Source of the DNA: Sedimentimonas flavescens
GTDB taxonomy: Bacteria > Pseudomonadota > Alphaproteobacteria > Rhodobacterales > Rhodobacteraceae
Direction: 5' to 3'
DNA length: 64,000 nt
Assembly (NCBI RefSeq): GCF_019264375.1
Contig: NZ_JAHVAI010000001.1
Location: 434,001-498,000 of the forward strand
The position numbers and the translations under genes are program-made. Below the pieces are notes generated by a model, which was given only the letters and a program-made list of their open reading frames with translations, was not told where the DNA came from and did not search any database. Shown here piece after piece: positions 7,216-16,429 of this stretch. Numbering within the stretch: position 1 is the stretch's first letter; each line of letters opens with the position of its first letter.

Positions 7216-8754
7216 ATGGGACGTTCAGCATTACGGAGTATATTCGACAGGGTTAAGCCAATCGTTTTGCGCAGCGAGCTGGCGATCTTCTTGCCCGCGA
7301 TCGCCCTTGCCGGGCTCTGGTTCGGGGGTGAGGCGCTGGCAGTGGTCGCCTCGATAGCCATCGCCGTGGCCTGGTCCACCCGCCCGCTTGGGGCGCCCAC
7401 CCCGCGCGAGCAGCCCCGCGACGGTGTGACCGGCCTGCCGCTGCGCGCCGAGGCGGTCGAGATCATGGGCATGTTGCTTGACGACGCCGCGGCGACCGCG
7501 CGCAGCACCACCTGTTTCGTCCTCGGTCTCGACGATCCCGTTGCCCTTGCCCGCGAGATGCCCGAGACCGAGTTCGACCTGATCTTGCGCCGCACGGGCG
7601 AGCGGCTGCGCGGCGTCCTGCGTGACAGCGACCGGTTGGCCCGGCTTGAGGGCGCGCGCTTTGCCATCATGCTCAACCCCACGGCCTATCCCGATCTGGA
7701 GGCCATGATCCAGCTGGCGCAACGCCTTCAGGCGGCCTGCGAGCTGCCGCTGCCGATCTCGGGGCATACGGTCGCCGCCACCTGCCATGTCGGCTTTTGC
7801 CAGATGGGCCGCAGCCCGGCGCGCTCGGGCGAGGCGCTAATGAGCGCGGCCGAGACCGCCGCGATGCAGGCCAGCCGCAGCGGGCCAAGCGCCATCCGCG
7901 CCTATTCGAACGATCAGCACCGCGCGGTCGGGGCGCAGGTTTCGCCCAACCGGATCGCGCGCGAGGCCATCGAGAACGGGCAGGTCACCACGCTGTTCCA
8001 GCCGCAGCTCGACACCGATACCGGCGCGCTGTCCGGCGTCCAAGCCGTCGCGCGCTGGATCCGGAATCCGGTCGAGGGGGCACCCGAGGTTGAGGACGTG
8101 ATGGGCACCATCGACTCGCCCCATCTGCGCGAGCGGCTTGCGGAAATCGTGCTCCATCAAAGCCTTACCGCCCTGCGCGAGTGGGAGCGGCGCGGGATCG
8201 CGACAGGCCCCGTCTCGCTGCCTTTCTGCGCCGGGCTGTTGGGAAACCCCAAGCTGCCGGAGCGCCTGAAATGGGAATTCGACCGCTTCGATGTCGCGCC
8301 CGCGCAGATCCGGCTGGTGCTGATGCAAGATGTCATGGCGCATCTGAACGACGAGGTGATCTGGCTCAACCTTGGCGCCGTGGCCGCCTTGGGCTGCGGC
8401 ATCGAGCTTGCGGGGTTCGGCAACGGGCCGCTCTCAGTCAGCGCGATTCGGCGCACCGCAGCGCGCAGGTTGCGCATCCACCGCAGCCTTGTCAGCAAGC
8501 TCGACAGCCATGACGAACAGCGCCAGTCCGTCGCCGCGCTGATCGCGATGGCCGAGAAGCTTGGGCTTGAGACACTGGCGGACGGGGTCGGATCAACCGC
8601 GGAGCACACACTGCTGGCGCAACTTGGCTGTCGGCATGTGCAGGGCAAGGCCATCGCTCGGCCGATGGCGATGGGCGATCTGTGCGAGTGGGAGCATCGA
8701 CACCGCGCCAAACTCGCCGCGACGCCAAGGCTGTTGCAGGGGGGCGGTGTCTGA
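7216..8754 (+). CDS. Membrane protein with degenerate GGDEF and EAL domains
   Basis: The 512-residue protein has one or two TM helices at about 21-53, a GGDEF-like domain about 70-230 and an EAL-like domain about 245-505. Both active sites are lost. The GGDEF motif reads EGARF (145-149), and the EAL motif reads QAV (276-278). The DDFGTG loop reads LAGFGNG, and the late catalytic glutamate region reads LADGVGS. By family knowledge such a protein can neither make nor break cyclic di-GMP, so a binding or scaffold role is inferred. The ATG at 7216 follows GGGGG. It sits between ttcA and yidC, with about 77 and 178 bases on either side. Confidence 0.85.
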   Translation: MGRSALRSIFDRVKPIVLRSELAIFLPAIALAGLWFGGEALAVVASIAIAVAWSTRPLGAPTPREQPRDGVTGLPLRAEAVEIMGMLLDDAAATARSTTCFVLGLDDPVALAREMPETEFDLILRRTGERLRGVLRDSDRLARLEGARFAIMLNPTAYPDLEAMIQLAQRLQAACELPLPISGHTVAATCHVGFCQMGRSPARSGEALMSAAETAAMQASRSGPSAIRAYSNDQHRAVGAQVSPNRIAREAIENGQVTTLFQPQLDTDTGALSGVQAVARWIRNPVEGAPEVEDVMGTIDSPHLRERLAEIVLHQSLTALREWERRGIATGPVSLPFCAGLLGNPKLPERLKWEFDRFDVAPAQIRLVLMQDVMAHLNDEVIWLNLGAVAALGCGIELAGFGNGPLSVSAIRRTAARRLRIHRSLVSKLDSHDEQRQSVAALIAMAEKLGLETLADGVGSTAEHTLLAQLGCRHVQGKAIARPMAMGDLCEWEHRHRAKLAATPRLLQGGGV

Positions 8755-8932
8755 GCAACGCTCCGCGGGCAAAGGCGGGAAAGCGCGCAAGCCCGACCGA
8801 CGCACGGTATCCTGAGACCTAAAACGCCATTCTGGCCGCGCCAGGGGCTGTTTTACAGGAAAATCGCTTGACCTTTCCCTGCCCCTTCTGTTGAACCACC
8901 CCGAACCTGGAACGGCTGGTGGACTGCCCGAC

Positions 8933-10765
8933 ATGGATAATCAGAACAAGAACCTCATCCTTGCGACCGCGCTTTCGGCCGCTGTGCTGATCGGCTGGAC
9001 ATATCTGTTCCCGCCAGAGCAGCCCGCGCCCGCCGATCCAACGGCCGTGGCCGAGCAGACGGCTTCGCCCGCGACCCCGGCCATCCCGACCGCCGTCGAA
9101 CAGGCCGCGCCGGGCGCGGTGATCGACGCCGCAGCCGCAGCGCAGGCCGCCCTCGCGCAGACCCCGCGCATCGAGATCGAAACCTCGGCGCTGACCGGCT
9201 CGATCTCGCTTCTTGGCGGCCGGATCGACGATCTGTCGCTCAAGAATTACAAGGAAACGCTCGACGCGGACTCGCCGCTGGTGCGGCTGCTCTCGCCCGT
9301 GGGCGACACCGCGCTGAACGCGCATCCTTATTACGCGGTCTATGGCTGGGCCCCGGCTGGCGGCCTCGACCCGGCGCTGGTCCCTGGCCCGCGCACCGTC
9401 TGGAGTGCTCCGGAGGGCGCAACCCTGACCCCCGCCAACCCGGTCGAAATCACCTGGGATAACGGCGCGGGCCTTGTGTTCCACCGCAAGATCGAGATCG
9501 ACGAGAACTACCTGTTCACCATCACGCAGCGCGTCGAGAACAACACCGGCGCTACTGTCCGCCTTGCCCCTTACGGCATCATCGCCCGCCACGGCATCCC
9601 CGAAGGCAACCGCGTCTACGTGCTGCACGAAGGCGCGGTGCGTATGACCGACGGCAAGCTCGAAGAGATCAAGTACAAGGACATCACCAAGCTCGACCCG
9701 GTCGAGGGTGAAGGCCAGGCCGAGGTTCTGCCCGCGCTCGAAAGCGGCTGGATCGGCTTTACCGACAAGTACTGGATGACCACGCTGGCGCCGATGAGCG
9801 GCAATTTCAACTCGGTCGTGAAATACACCGCAGGGGCGGACCTGTACCAGGCCGAGGCCCGCCTGCCGGTCGTCGAGGTTGCCCCCGGCACTTCGGCAGA
9901 TGTCGCCACCCACCTCTTCGCGGGCGCGAAAGAATGGGAAGCCATCCGCGATTACCAGGAAGAGGGCGGCATCCAGGGCTTCATCGACTCTATCGACTGG
10001 GGCTGGTTCTACTTCCTGACCAAGCCGATGTTCCGCCTGCTGCACTGGCTGAACAGCGCAATCGGCAACATGGGCTGGGCGATCATCGCTCTGACCGTCA
10101 TCATCAAGGCGCTGGTCTTCCCGCTGGCCCGCAAGTCCTACATCTCGATGGCGAAGATGAAGGAACTGCAGCCCGAGATGGAGGCCCTCAAGGCCGCTGC
10201 GGGCGACGACCGGATGAAGATGCAGCAGGGCATGATGGAGCTCTACAAGAAGAACAAGGTCAACCCGGCTGCGGGCTGTCTGCCGATCCTGCTGCAGATC
10301 CCGATCTTCTTCTCGCTCTATAAGGTTATCTACGTCACGATCGAGCTTTACCACGCGCCCTGGCTTGGCTGGATCAAGGACCTCTCGGCCCCCGATCCGT
10401 CCTCGATCCTGAACCTGTTCGGCCTGCTGCCTTTCGCAACGCCCGAGCCCGGCTCGATGCTGTTCATGCTCAGCCTCGGCGTGCTGCCGATCCTGCTTGG
10501 CATCTCGATGTGGCTCCAGCAAAAGCTGAACCCGGCGCCCACCGACCCGAGCCAGGCAATGATCTTCGCCTGGATGCCCTGGGTCTTCATGTTCATGCTG
10601 GGCAGCTTCGCCTCGGGCCTCGTGCTCTACTGGATCGCGAACAACACGATCACGTTCATTCAGCAGTACACAATCATGTCGATGCACGGAAAACGCCCCG
10701 ATCTCTTCGGCAATATCCGGTCGGGCTTTGCCAAGAAGCCCGCGGCGGACAAGCCAAAGAAATGA
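8933..10765 (+). CDS. yidC: Membrane protein insertase YidC
   Basis: YidC inserts and folds inner-membrane proteins, alone or with SecYEG. The 610-residue protein has an N-terminal TM helix (about 8-25), an Ala/Pro-rich linker, and a periplasmic beta domain to about 350. The conserved core follows with helices at about 380, 470, 520 and 560. The functionally essential arginine of the hydrophilic groove fits R400 in FPLARKSYISMAKM. The C-terminus is lysine-rich (KKPAADKPKK), as in other Gram-negative YidC proteins. The start MDNQNKNLIL is the family start. The stop overlaps the next gene start (ATGA). Confidence 0.98.
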   Translation: MDNQNKNLILATALSAAVLIGWTYLFPPEQPAPADPTAVAEQTASPATPAIPTAVEQAAPGAVIDAAAAAQAALAQTPRIEIETSALTGSISLLGGRIDDLSLKNYKETLDADSPLVRLLSPVGDTALNAHPYYAVYGWAPAGGLDPALVPGPRTVWSAPEGATLTPANPVEITWDNGAGLVFHRKIEIDENYLFTITQRVENNTGATVRLAPYGIIARHGIPEGNRVYVLHEGAVRMTDGKLEEIKYKDITKLDPVEGEGQAEVLPALESGWIGFTDKYWMTTLAPMSGNFNSVVKYTAGADLYQAEARLPVVEVAPGTSADVATHLFAGAKEWEAIRDYQEEGGIQGFIDSIDWGWFYFLTKPMFRLLHWLNSAIGNMGWAIIALTVIIKALVFPLARKSYISMAKMKELQPEMEALKAAAGDDRMKMQQGMMELYKKNKVNPAAGCLPILLQIPIFFSLYKVIYVTIELYHAPWLGWIKDLSAPDPSSILNLFGLLPFATPEPGSMLFMLSLGVLPILLGISMWLQQKLNPAPTDPSQAMIFAWMPWVFMFMLGSFASGLVLYWIANNTITFIQQYTIMSMHGKRPDLFGNIRSGFAKKPAADKPKK

Positions 10766-11517
10766 CGGCAAGACTGGCACATATCTTCCGACATCCAATC
10801 AAGTCGGTCGGATATGAGGAAATCCGCAGCGCGCCCCTGACAAAGGGGCGCGTTCTGCCTTTCGACAGGGTCTGGGCTATCGCCCATGAGGGCGCGAAGT
10901 TCGACGCCCCCCTGTCAGAATGGGCGTCGAAAACGAACTTCGTGCGCGGTGTCGCGGCGCCGGGGTTGATGGCGGTTCAGGCCAAGACCCAAGACGATGG
11001 CACGATTGAGTTGACCCACCCAGATCTGTGGCACCTGCGGATCGCACCGGACCGGGCCGAAGATCAGGTCAAACTGATCGAGTGGCTGCGCCCGCTCTGG
11101 CCTGAAAACCGTCCAGCCCCGCGCTCGGTCGAAAGCGTGGCGGGCGCCGCCTTATCGGACATGCCCGATCCCTATGTGTCGATCCTGTCGCTCGGGTCAC
11201 TCGCGGCGCTGTCGCGACGGGCGGGCACGCCGATGTCGCCCCATCGCTTCCGCGGCAACCTCTGGGTTGATGGCTGGAACGCCGGGGCCGAGCGTGACCT
11301 GATCGGCCGTCGCGTCAAGATCGGCGCGACCGAGCTTGAAATCGCCATGCCGATCACCCGCTGCCGCGCGACCTGCGCCAACCCCGAGACCGGCAGCGCG
11401 GATATCGATACGCTCGCACTGCTGGACGCGCAGTGGGGCGACCATGAATTCGGGCTCTATGCCACAGTGATCACGGGCGGCGAGATCGCGCGTGGCGACA
11501 GCGTCGAGGTACTCTGA
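10762..11517 (+). CDS. MOSC domain-containing protein
   Basis: The protein (251 residues) has an N-terminal beta-barrel region (HIFRHPIKSVGYEEI) and a MOSC domain, the fold found at the C-terminus of molybdenum cofactor sulfurases. The conserved cysteine region is present as MPITRCRATCANPETG. It is expected to bind or transfer sulfur or a molybdopterin ligand, but the substrate is unknown. It overlaps yidC by four bases and engB by one, so it is in the same operon. This yidC-MOSC-engB order is one I recognise from rhodobacteria. Confidence 0.9.
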   Translation: MTARLAHIFRHPIKSVGYEEIRSAPLTKGRVLPFDRVWAIAHEGAKFDAPLSEWASKTNFVRGVAAPGLMAVQAKTQDDGTIELTHPDLWHLRIAPDRAEDQVKLIEWLRPLWPENRPAPRSVESVAGAALSDMPDPYVSILSLGSLAALSRRAGTPMSPHRFRGNLWVDGWNAGAERDLIGRRVKIGATELEIAMPITRCRATCANPETGSADIDTLALLDAQWGDHEFGLYATVITGGEIARGDSVEVL

Positions 11518-12167
11518 TGAAGATGCAATTCCAACTGGCCGAGACGCCCGAGCCGATGGCCGCCGAACGTGGGCGCCTTCTGTTCGCGGCCCCCGTCGAG
11601 TTTCTCAAGGGCGTCGTCGCGATGTCCGGCCTGCCCCCGGCGGACCGGGTCGAGGTGTGCTTTGCCGGGCGTTCGAACGTCGGCAAATCAAGCCTGATCA
11701 ACGCGCTGACCAATCGCAAGAACCTCGCGCGCGCCTCGAACACCCCGGGCCGGACGCAGGAAATCAACTTCTTCACGACCCAGGACGGCCCCTATCTCGT
11801 GGACCTTCCGGGCTATGGCTTTGCCGAGGCCCCGGTGAACGTCGTGAAGAAGTGGCAGGAGCTGCTCAAATCCTATCTCTCGGGCCGCGTGAACCTGCGC
11901 CGCGCCTTCGTGCTGATCGATTCGCGCCACGGCGTGAAGAAGGTCGATGACGAGATCCTGACGCTGCTCGACCGCTCGGCCGTCACCTTCCAGGTGGTGA
12001 TGACGAAGGTGGACAAGATCAGCAAGGCCGAGCGCGAGAAGGTTATCGAACAGGTCAAGGGCGCACTGGCCGCGCACCCGGCAGCCCATCCCGAAATCGT
12101 CGTCACTTCCTCGGAGAAGGGCGAAGGCGTCGACGTGCTGCGGGCAATCATCGCCAATCTCGAATAA
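11517..12167 (+). CDS. engB: Ribosome biogenesis GTPase EngB (YihA/YsxC)
   Basis: EngB is a GTPase required for assembly of the large ribosomal subunit. The 216-residue protein carries G1 GRSNVGKSS, G2 region NTPGRTQEINFF, G3 DLPGYG, G4 TKVDK and G5 TSSEKGEG. All GTPase motifs are intact and the length is typical. Its ATG overlaps the MOSC stop (TGATG). A GC-rich hairpin without a T-run lies 35 bases after the stop. Confidence 0.97.
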   Translation: MKMQFQLAETPEPMAAERGRLLFAAPVEFLKGVVAMSGLPPADRVEVCFAGRSNVGKSSLINALTNRKNLARASNTPGRTQEINFFTTQDGPYLVDLPGYGFAEAPVNVVKKWQELLKSYLSGRVNLRRAFVLIDSRHGVKKVDDEILTLLDRSAVTFQVVMTKVDKISKAEREKVIEQVKGALAAHPAAHPEIVVTSSEKGEGVDVLRAIIANLE

Positions 12168-12201
12168 TCCGCGCAGGAAAACCCGCCTCGCCACACAATG
12201 C

Positions 12202-12230
12202 CTCGTGAGCGCCCCTCCGGCGCCTACGAG
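12202..12230 (+). terminator. Hairpin after engB
   Basis: Stem CTCGT...ACGAG is interrupted by a 2x2 internal loop and continues as GCGCC/GGCGC around CCTCC. No T-run follows, so it may be a weak or Rho-assisted terminator for the yidC-MOSC-engB unit. Confidence 0.4.
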
Positions 12231-12280
12231 ATCTTGCGCGATGCATGAATGTCGCAGTGAATCGCATTGAAACAATACGG

Positions 12281-12309
12281 TTTTCAGCCTCACAAAGCCG
12301 TGCTACGCT
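12281..12309 (+). promoter_or_regulatory. Weak candidate promoter of the D,D-carboxypeptidase gene
   Basis: TTTTCA (12281-12286), a 17-base spacer and TACGCT (12304-12309) lie about 58 bases before the gene. Both hexamers are poor matches to consensus. Confidence 0.3.
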
Positions 12310-12366
12310 GCTCGAAAGCCCCAAATCAAAACAATCGGGGCACGAGGCAGTAAAAGGGCTGAGACC

Positions 12367-14016
12367 GTGACCACGCTTGCGCGATGGGTCCGTTATGGGC
12401 TGTTGTCATTCATACTTTTTCTGGTGCCGGCCGCCGTGCTGGCAGCGCCCTATGCTGCTTTCGTGATGGATGCCCGTTCGGGTGAAGTGCTTTACGCCAA
12501 GAACGCCGACACGCGGCTGCATCCCGCCTCGCTGACCAAAATGATGACGCTCTACATCGCCTTCCAGGCGGTCGAGCATGGCGAGATCAGTCTTGATTCG
12601 ATGGTCACGATTTCGCGCAACGCCGCCAGCCAGCCACCGTCGCGGCTTGGCCTGAAGGCCGGGCAGCGCATCGCGCTGCGCTACCTGATCCGCGCGGCCG
12701 CGATCAAATCTGCAAACGATGCGGCCTCGGCCATCGGGGACGCGCTTGGCGGCGACGAGGCGGCCTTTGCCGCGCGTATGAACCGCACGGCCAAGGCGCT
12801 TGGCATGAGCAACACGACCTTCAAGAACGCCAACGGTCTGACCCGTTCCGGGCACCTCTCGACCGCGCGGGACATGAGCACGCTTGGTCGGCGGCTGTTC
12901 TACGATTATCCGCAGTATTACAACATCTTCTCGCGCCGGACGGCGGATGCCGGGATGGCCAAGGTTGCCAACACCAACCGCCGCTTTCTGGACGCCTATG
13001 ATGGCGCGGACGGGATCAAGACGGGCTACACCGTCGCCGCCGGGTTTAACCTGACCGCGTCGGCGCAGCGCGGTGGCAAACGCATCATCGCGACCGTCTT
13101 CGGTGGCACCTCGACCGCGCAGCGCAACGCCAAGATGGCCGAACTGCTCGATATCGGCTTCGGTCGTGCGCCGAACCGCGTGCAAGAGGTGCGCCCCGAG
13201 CCGCTGCAATATTTGGCTCAGGCGCCCGCCGCGCAGGCCGCTGCGGCTCCGCAGCGTGTAGCCTCGGCCGCACCCGCCCAAAGCCCGCGCCCTATCGCCC
13301 GCCCGGGCGAGTCGACGCTTGACGGCAACGCGATTCTGGCCGCTCTGACCGAGGCTGTGCAACCCGCGCCGGTCGAAGCACCCGCCGTTGTCGCTGCCGT
13401 TGAGCCCACGCCCGCGCCAGTGCTCACAGTTACCGCCGCGCCTGAACCCGTGGCCGAAGTTCTGGTCCTTGCCGCCGCCGCAGAGGCTCCGCGCCCGGTC
13501 GCCGCACCGCGTGAGGCCTTCGCGCAGGCGACCGAACCGCAACCCGAAACGCTGGCCTTGGTGGCCGCCACCGAACCCGAGTTCGACGAAAGCCTCGCCG
13601 AAGGCGATGCTCCGCCCGATGAGCCCCTGTTCGCGCAAAGCACCGCCCCCCAGCCCGAGACGCTGGCGATGGCGGCCGCCCCCGCTGCACGCTCGAACAC
13701 CGTGATTCTTGCGGCCCTTACACCGCCCGCCCCGGCCCCGCGCGCCGAGCAAAAGGTAGTGTCGCGCGCCTCATCCTCGGGCGGGCGCAACTGGGGGATC
13801 AGCCTGGGCAAGTTCTCGTCGCAATATGCGGCCGAGCGGCTGCTGCTGAAAACCGCGCTGATGGAAAGCGACACGCTCGGCACCGCGCTGCGCAAGGTCG
13901 CAACCCGCAAGACCGGCTATGAGGCGAACTTCGTCGGCATGACCAAGGGCGATGCGGAACTGGCCTGTGCACGCCTGATGGCCCGCTCGTCGGAATGCAC
14001 GGTGATCGGGCCGTAA
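12367..14016 (+). CDS. D-alanyl-D-alanine carboxypeptidase with SPOR-like C-terminus
   Basis: This is a periplasmic peptidoglycan enzyme of the S11 class that removes the terminal D-Ala of stem peptides. The signal peptide is about 1-26, ending PAAVLA. Catalytic motifs are S55-x-x-K58 (SLTK), S115-A-N117 and K218-T-G220, all intact. The catalytic core ends near residue 270. It is followed by roughly 200 residues rich in Ala, Pro and Glu, and then a SPOR-like domain (about 473-549, beginning NWGISLGKFSSQ) that in this family binds denuded glycan strands at division sites. The GTG start at 12367 follows AAAGGG. It is convergent with ccoS. Confidence 0.92.
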   Translation: MTTLARWVRYGLLSFILFLVPAAVLAAPYAAFVMDARSGEVLYAKNADTRLHPASLTKMMTLYIAFQAVEHGEISLDSMVTISRNAASQPPSRLGLKAGQRIALRYLIRAAAIKSANDAASAIGDALGGDEAAFAARMNRTAKALGMSNTTFKNANGLTRSGHLSTARDMSTLGRRLFYDYPQYYNIFSRRTADAGMAKVANTNRRFLDAYDGADGIKTGYTVAAGFNLTASAQRGGKRIIATVFGGTSTAQRNAKMAELLDIGFGRAPNRVQEVRPEPLQYLAQAPAAQAAAAPQRVASAAPAQSPRPIARPGESTLDGNAILAALTEAVQPAPVEAPAVVAAVEPTPAPVLTVTAAPEPVAEVLVLAAAAEAPRPVAAPREAFAQATEPQPETLALVAATEPEFDESLAEGDAPPDEPLFAQSTAPQPETLAMAAAPAARSNTVILAALTPPAPAPRAEQKVVSRASSSGGRNWGISLGKFSSQYAAERLLLKTALMESDTLGTALRKVATRKTGYEANFVGMTKGDAELACARLMARSSECTVIGP

Positions 14017-14025
14017 CGCCCGCGA

Positions 14026-14184
14026 TCAGCTTTTGGGGTGGTCGTCGAATTCGTCCGACAAGATACGCTCGCTGTCGCCCTTGGGGTCTTCGTACTGGCG
14101 CGCCTTGACCGACCAGAAGAAAGCCAGCAGCCCCAAGCCGCCGAGGATCAGGGAGATCGGGATCAGGAATGCGATAACGCCCAT
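14026..14184 (-). CDS. ccoS: cbb3 oxidase maturation protein CcoS
   Basis: CcoS is a small single-TM protein (52 residues) needed for cofactor insertion into the CcoN subunit of cbb3 oxidase. The sequence starts MGVIAFLIPISLILGGLGLL, continues into AFFWSVKARQYEDPKGDSER and ends in an acidic tail. The conserved FFW and QYEDP segments identify it. It begins seven bases after the ccoI stop and closes the ccoGHIS unit. Confidence 0.93.
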   Translation of the reverse strand: MGVIAFLIPISLILGGLGLLAFFWSVKARQYEDPKGDSERILSDEFDDHPKS

Positions 14185-14191
14185 CGCGTCC

Positions 14192-16426
14192 TCACTTCAG
14201 CCGTAGCGAATTCAGCGAGACCGTAATCGAGGACGTGGACATTGCCAAGGCCGCGGCAAGCGGCGTGGCAAGGCCGATCAGCGCGATCGGAACCGCAACA
14301 ATGTTGTACACGATCGAGATTGCGAAGTTTTCCTTGATCCTCCGCCGCGCCTGAACGGCCACGCGCAGCGCATCGGCGACGGGCGCAAGATCCTGCCCCA
14401 GAAGCACGATATCCGAAGCCGTCCGCGCCGCATCCAGCGCAGAAGCGGGCGAGATCGAGGCATGGGCGGCTGCCAGCGCGGCCGTATCGTTTAGCCCGTC
14501 CCCGACCATAAGCACGCGCGCGCCCTTGGCCGTCAGATCGTTAACAAGCGCCACCTTTTCCTGCGGCAGGGCTCCGGCATGCCAGTTCTCAATGCCTAGG
14601 CGCTCGGCCAGGGCGCTGACCGCGCCCTCGACATCGCCGGATACAAGGAAGACCCGTTTGCCCTGCGCACTCAACGCACGGACGGCCTCGGCAGCACCGG
14701 GGCGCAGCTGATCGGCGAACCGGATGGTCACCGGATGGGCCGTGCCGATCCGCAAATGCGTCGCCGTCGCGGCGCCCGCATCCGCGCCAAGCCAATCGGC
14801 CCGGCCAAGACGCACGACCTGCCCGTTCCAGCGCCCCTCGACGCCGTATCCCGGCACCTCGCGGATGTCTTCAAGCCGCGGGACCGCAAGCGCCTGTGCC
14901 TGCGCCGCATCATGGATCGCGCGGGCCAGCGGATGCGACGATCCGCTTGCAAGTGCCGCAGCCACGCCGAACTCCTCGGCGCTCAGCGCATCGAGATTCT
15001 CGGGGCGCGGGGTGCCCATGGTCAGCGTGCCGGTTTTATCGAAAACAACGGTATCGACCTCGGCCAGACGCTCCAGCGCCGTGCCGTCCTTGATCAAGAG
15101 GCCCTTGCGGAACAGCTTGCCCGAAGCTGCCGTGACCACGGCCGGCACCGCAAGGCCAAGCGCACAGGGGCAAGTGATGATGAGAACGGCGGCGGAAATG
15201 TTGATTGCGAAGCGCAGATCGCCCCCCGTCAGCCACATCCAGACCCCGAAAGCGGTGAAGCTGAGAATATGCACCAACGGCGAATAGGCCCGCGCCGCGC
15301 GCTCGGCCAGCGAGGTGTAGCGGGTCTTGGCGCTCTCGGCCATCGCCACCAAGTCGGCCATCCGGTGCAGCGCGCTGTCCTTGCCGGCGGCAATCACGCG
15401 CAGGGTTAGCGGGCCGGTCAGGTTGACCTCGCCTGCGTTCAGCTTGCTGCCCGGACCGGCATAGACCGGCAGGCTTTCCCCGGTCAGAAGTGAGCGGTCG
15501 GTCTCCGACGTGCCCTCGGTCACCTCGCCATCGGCGGGGATGCGGGCTCCGGGGCGCACGCGGATCAGATCTCCGGGCGCAAGTTCGTTCACCGGCACCA
15601 CGACCTCGGCGCCATCGCGCAACACGGTGGCGCGCGGCACTTCCAGCGCGGCCAGTTCCTCGGCTGCCGAGCGGGCCACCGCGCGGGTGCGATAGTCAAG
15701 GTAGCGGCCCACGAGCAGGAAGAAGGTCAGCATGACCGCTGCGTCGAAATAGGCGTGGTGGCCGTGGTTCATCGTCTCGAAGACCGAGATCGAGGAGGCC
15801 AGAATGATCGCCAGCGAGATCGGCACATCCATCCCCAGCCGTCCGGCCTTCAGCGAGTTCCAGGCCGAGGCGAAGAAGGGCTGCCCGGCAAAAGCCACCG
15901 TCGGCAGCGCAATCGCGGCCGAGATCCAGTGGAACAGGTCGCGCGTCGCGGCCTCGGCCCCTGACCAGACCGAGATCGACAGCAGCATGATGTTCATCAT
16001 GGCAAAGCCCGACACGCCGATCCGCATCAGCAGATCGCGCCCGCGCCGGTCGGTCTCGGTCGCCGAGAGCAGGCCGGGATCAAGCTCATGCGCCTCGTAG
16101 CCGATTCCGTCGAGCGTCTTGATCAGGTCATCCGCGCCGACCGTACCCTCGGCATCGACGGAAACGCGCTTGAGCGTGAGGTTGACGCGGGCCGAGCGCA
16201 CGCCCGGGTGGCGGTGCAGGGCGCGCTCGACATCGCTGATGCAGACCGCGCAATGCGCCGTGGGCAGCGACAAGATCAGGCGTGCGCCCTTGATGTCGCC
16301 GGATCTCGCGAGATCTTCGGCCGAAGGCGCCGCAAGGCAGGCCGGGCAGGCCGAGGCCGAAACATGCTCGTCGGTGAACTCCGAGGGCGCTTCGGTCAGT
16401 CGTCCAGCGGCGGGCGCGACGCTCAT
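14192..16426 (-). CDS. ccoI: Copper-transporting P-type ATPase CcoI
   Basis: CcoI is a P1B-type ATPase that exports copper across the inner membrane for assembly of the cbb3 oxidase copper centre. The 744-residue protein has a cysteine pair CPAC near the N-terminus (C27, C30), a heavy-metal-associated domain with C59 and C62, the membrane copper motif TCPCALGLAVPAV, the phosphorylation site DKTGTLTMG, and the hinge GDGLNDTAALA. It starts three bases after ccoH and lies in the cco assembly operon, which separates it from general copper-detoxification ATPases. Confidence 0.95.
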   Translation of the reverse strand: MSVAPAAGRLTEAPSEFTDEHVSASACPACLAAPSAEDLARSGDIKGARLILSLPTAHCAVCISDVERALHRHPGVRSARVNLTLKRVSVDAEGTVGADDLIKTLDGIGYEAHELDPGLLSATETDRRGRDLLMRIGVSGFAMMNIMLLSISVWSGAEAATRDLFHWISAAIALPTVAFAGQPFFASAWNSLKAGRLGMDVPISLAIILASSISVFETMNHGHHAYFDAAVMLTFFLLVGRYLDYRTRAVARSAAEELAALEVPRATVLRDGAEVVVPVNELAPGDLIRVRPGARIPADGEVTEGTSETDRSLLTGESLPVYAGPGSKLNAGEVNLTGPLTLRVIAAGKDSALHRMADLVAMAESAKTRYTSLAERAARAYSPLVHILSFTAFGVWMWLTGGDLRFAINISAAVLIITCPCALGLAVPAVVTAASGKLFRKGLLIKDGTALERLAEVDTVVFDKTGTLTMGTPRPENLDALSAEEFGVAAALASGSSHPLARAIHDAAQAQALAVPRLEDIREVPGYGVEGRWNGQVVRLGRADWLGADAGAATATHLRIGTAHPVTIRFADQLRPGAAEAVRALSAQGKRVFLVSGDVEGAVSALAERLGIENWHAGALPQEKVALVNDLTAKGARVLMVGDGLNDTAALAAAHASISPASALDAARTASDIVLLGQDLAPVADALRVAVQARRRIKENFAISIVYNIVAVPIALIGLATPLAAALAMSTSSITVSLNSLRLK

Positions 16427-16429
16427 GGA

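Noticed and set aside
8819-10798. 659-codon frame antisense to yidC
   Set aside because: Composition is His/Arg/Gly-rich shadow coding with no motif; yidC on the other strand is certain.
13200-13780. Tandem DNA repeat in the carboxypeptidase gene
   Set aside because: It is low-complexity Ala/Pro coding sequence with only short similar blocks, not a regular tandem array.
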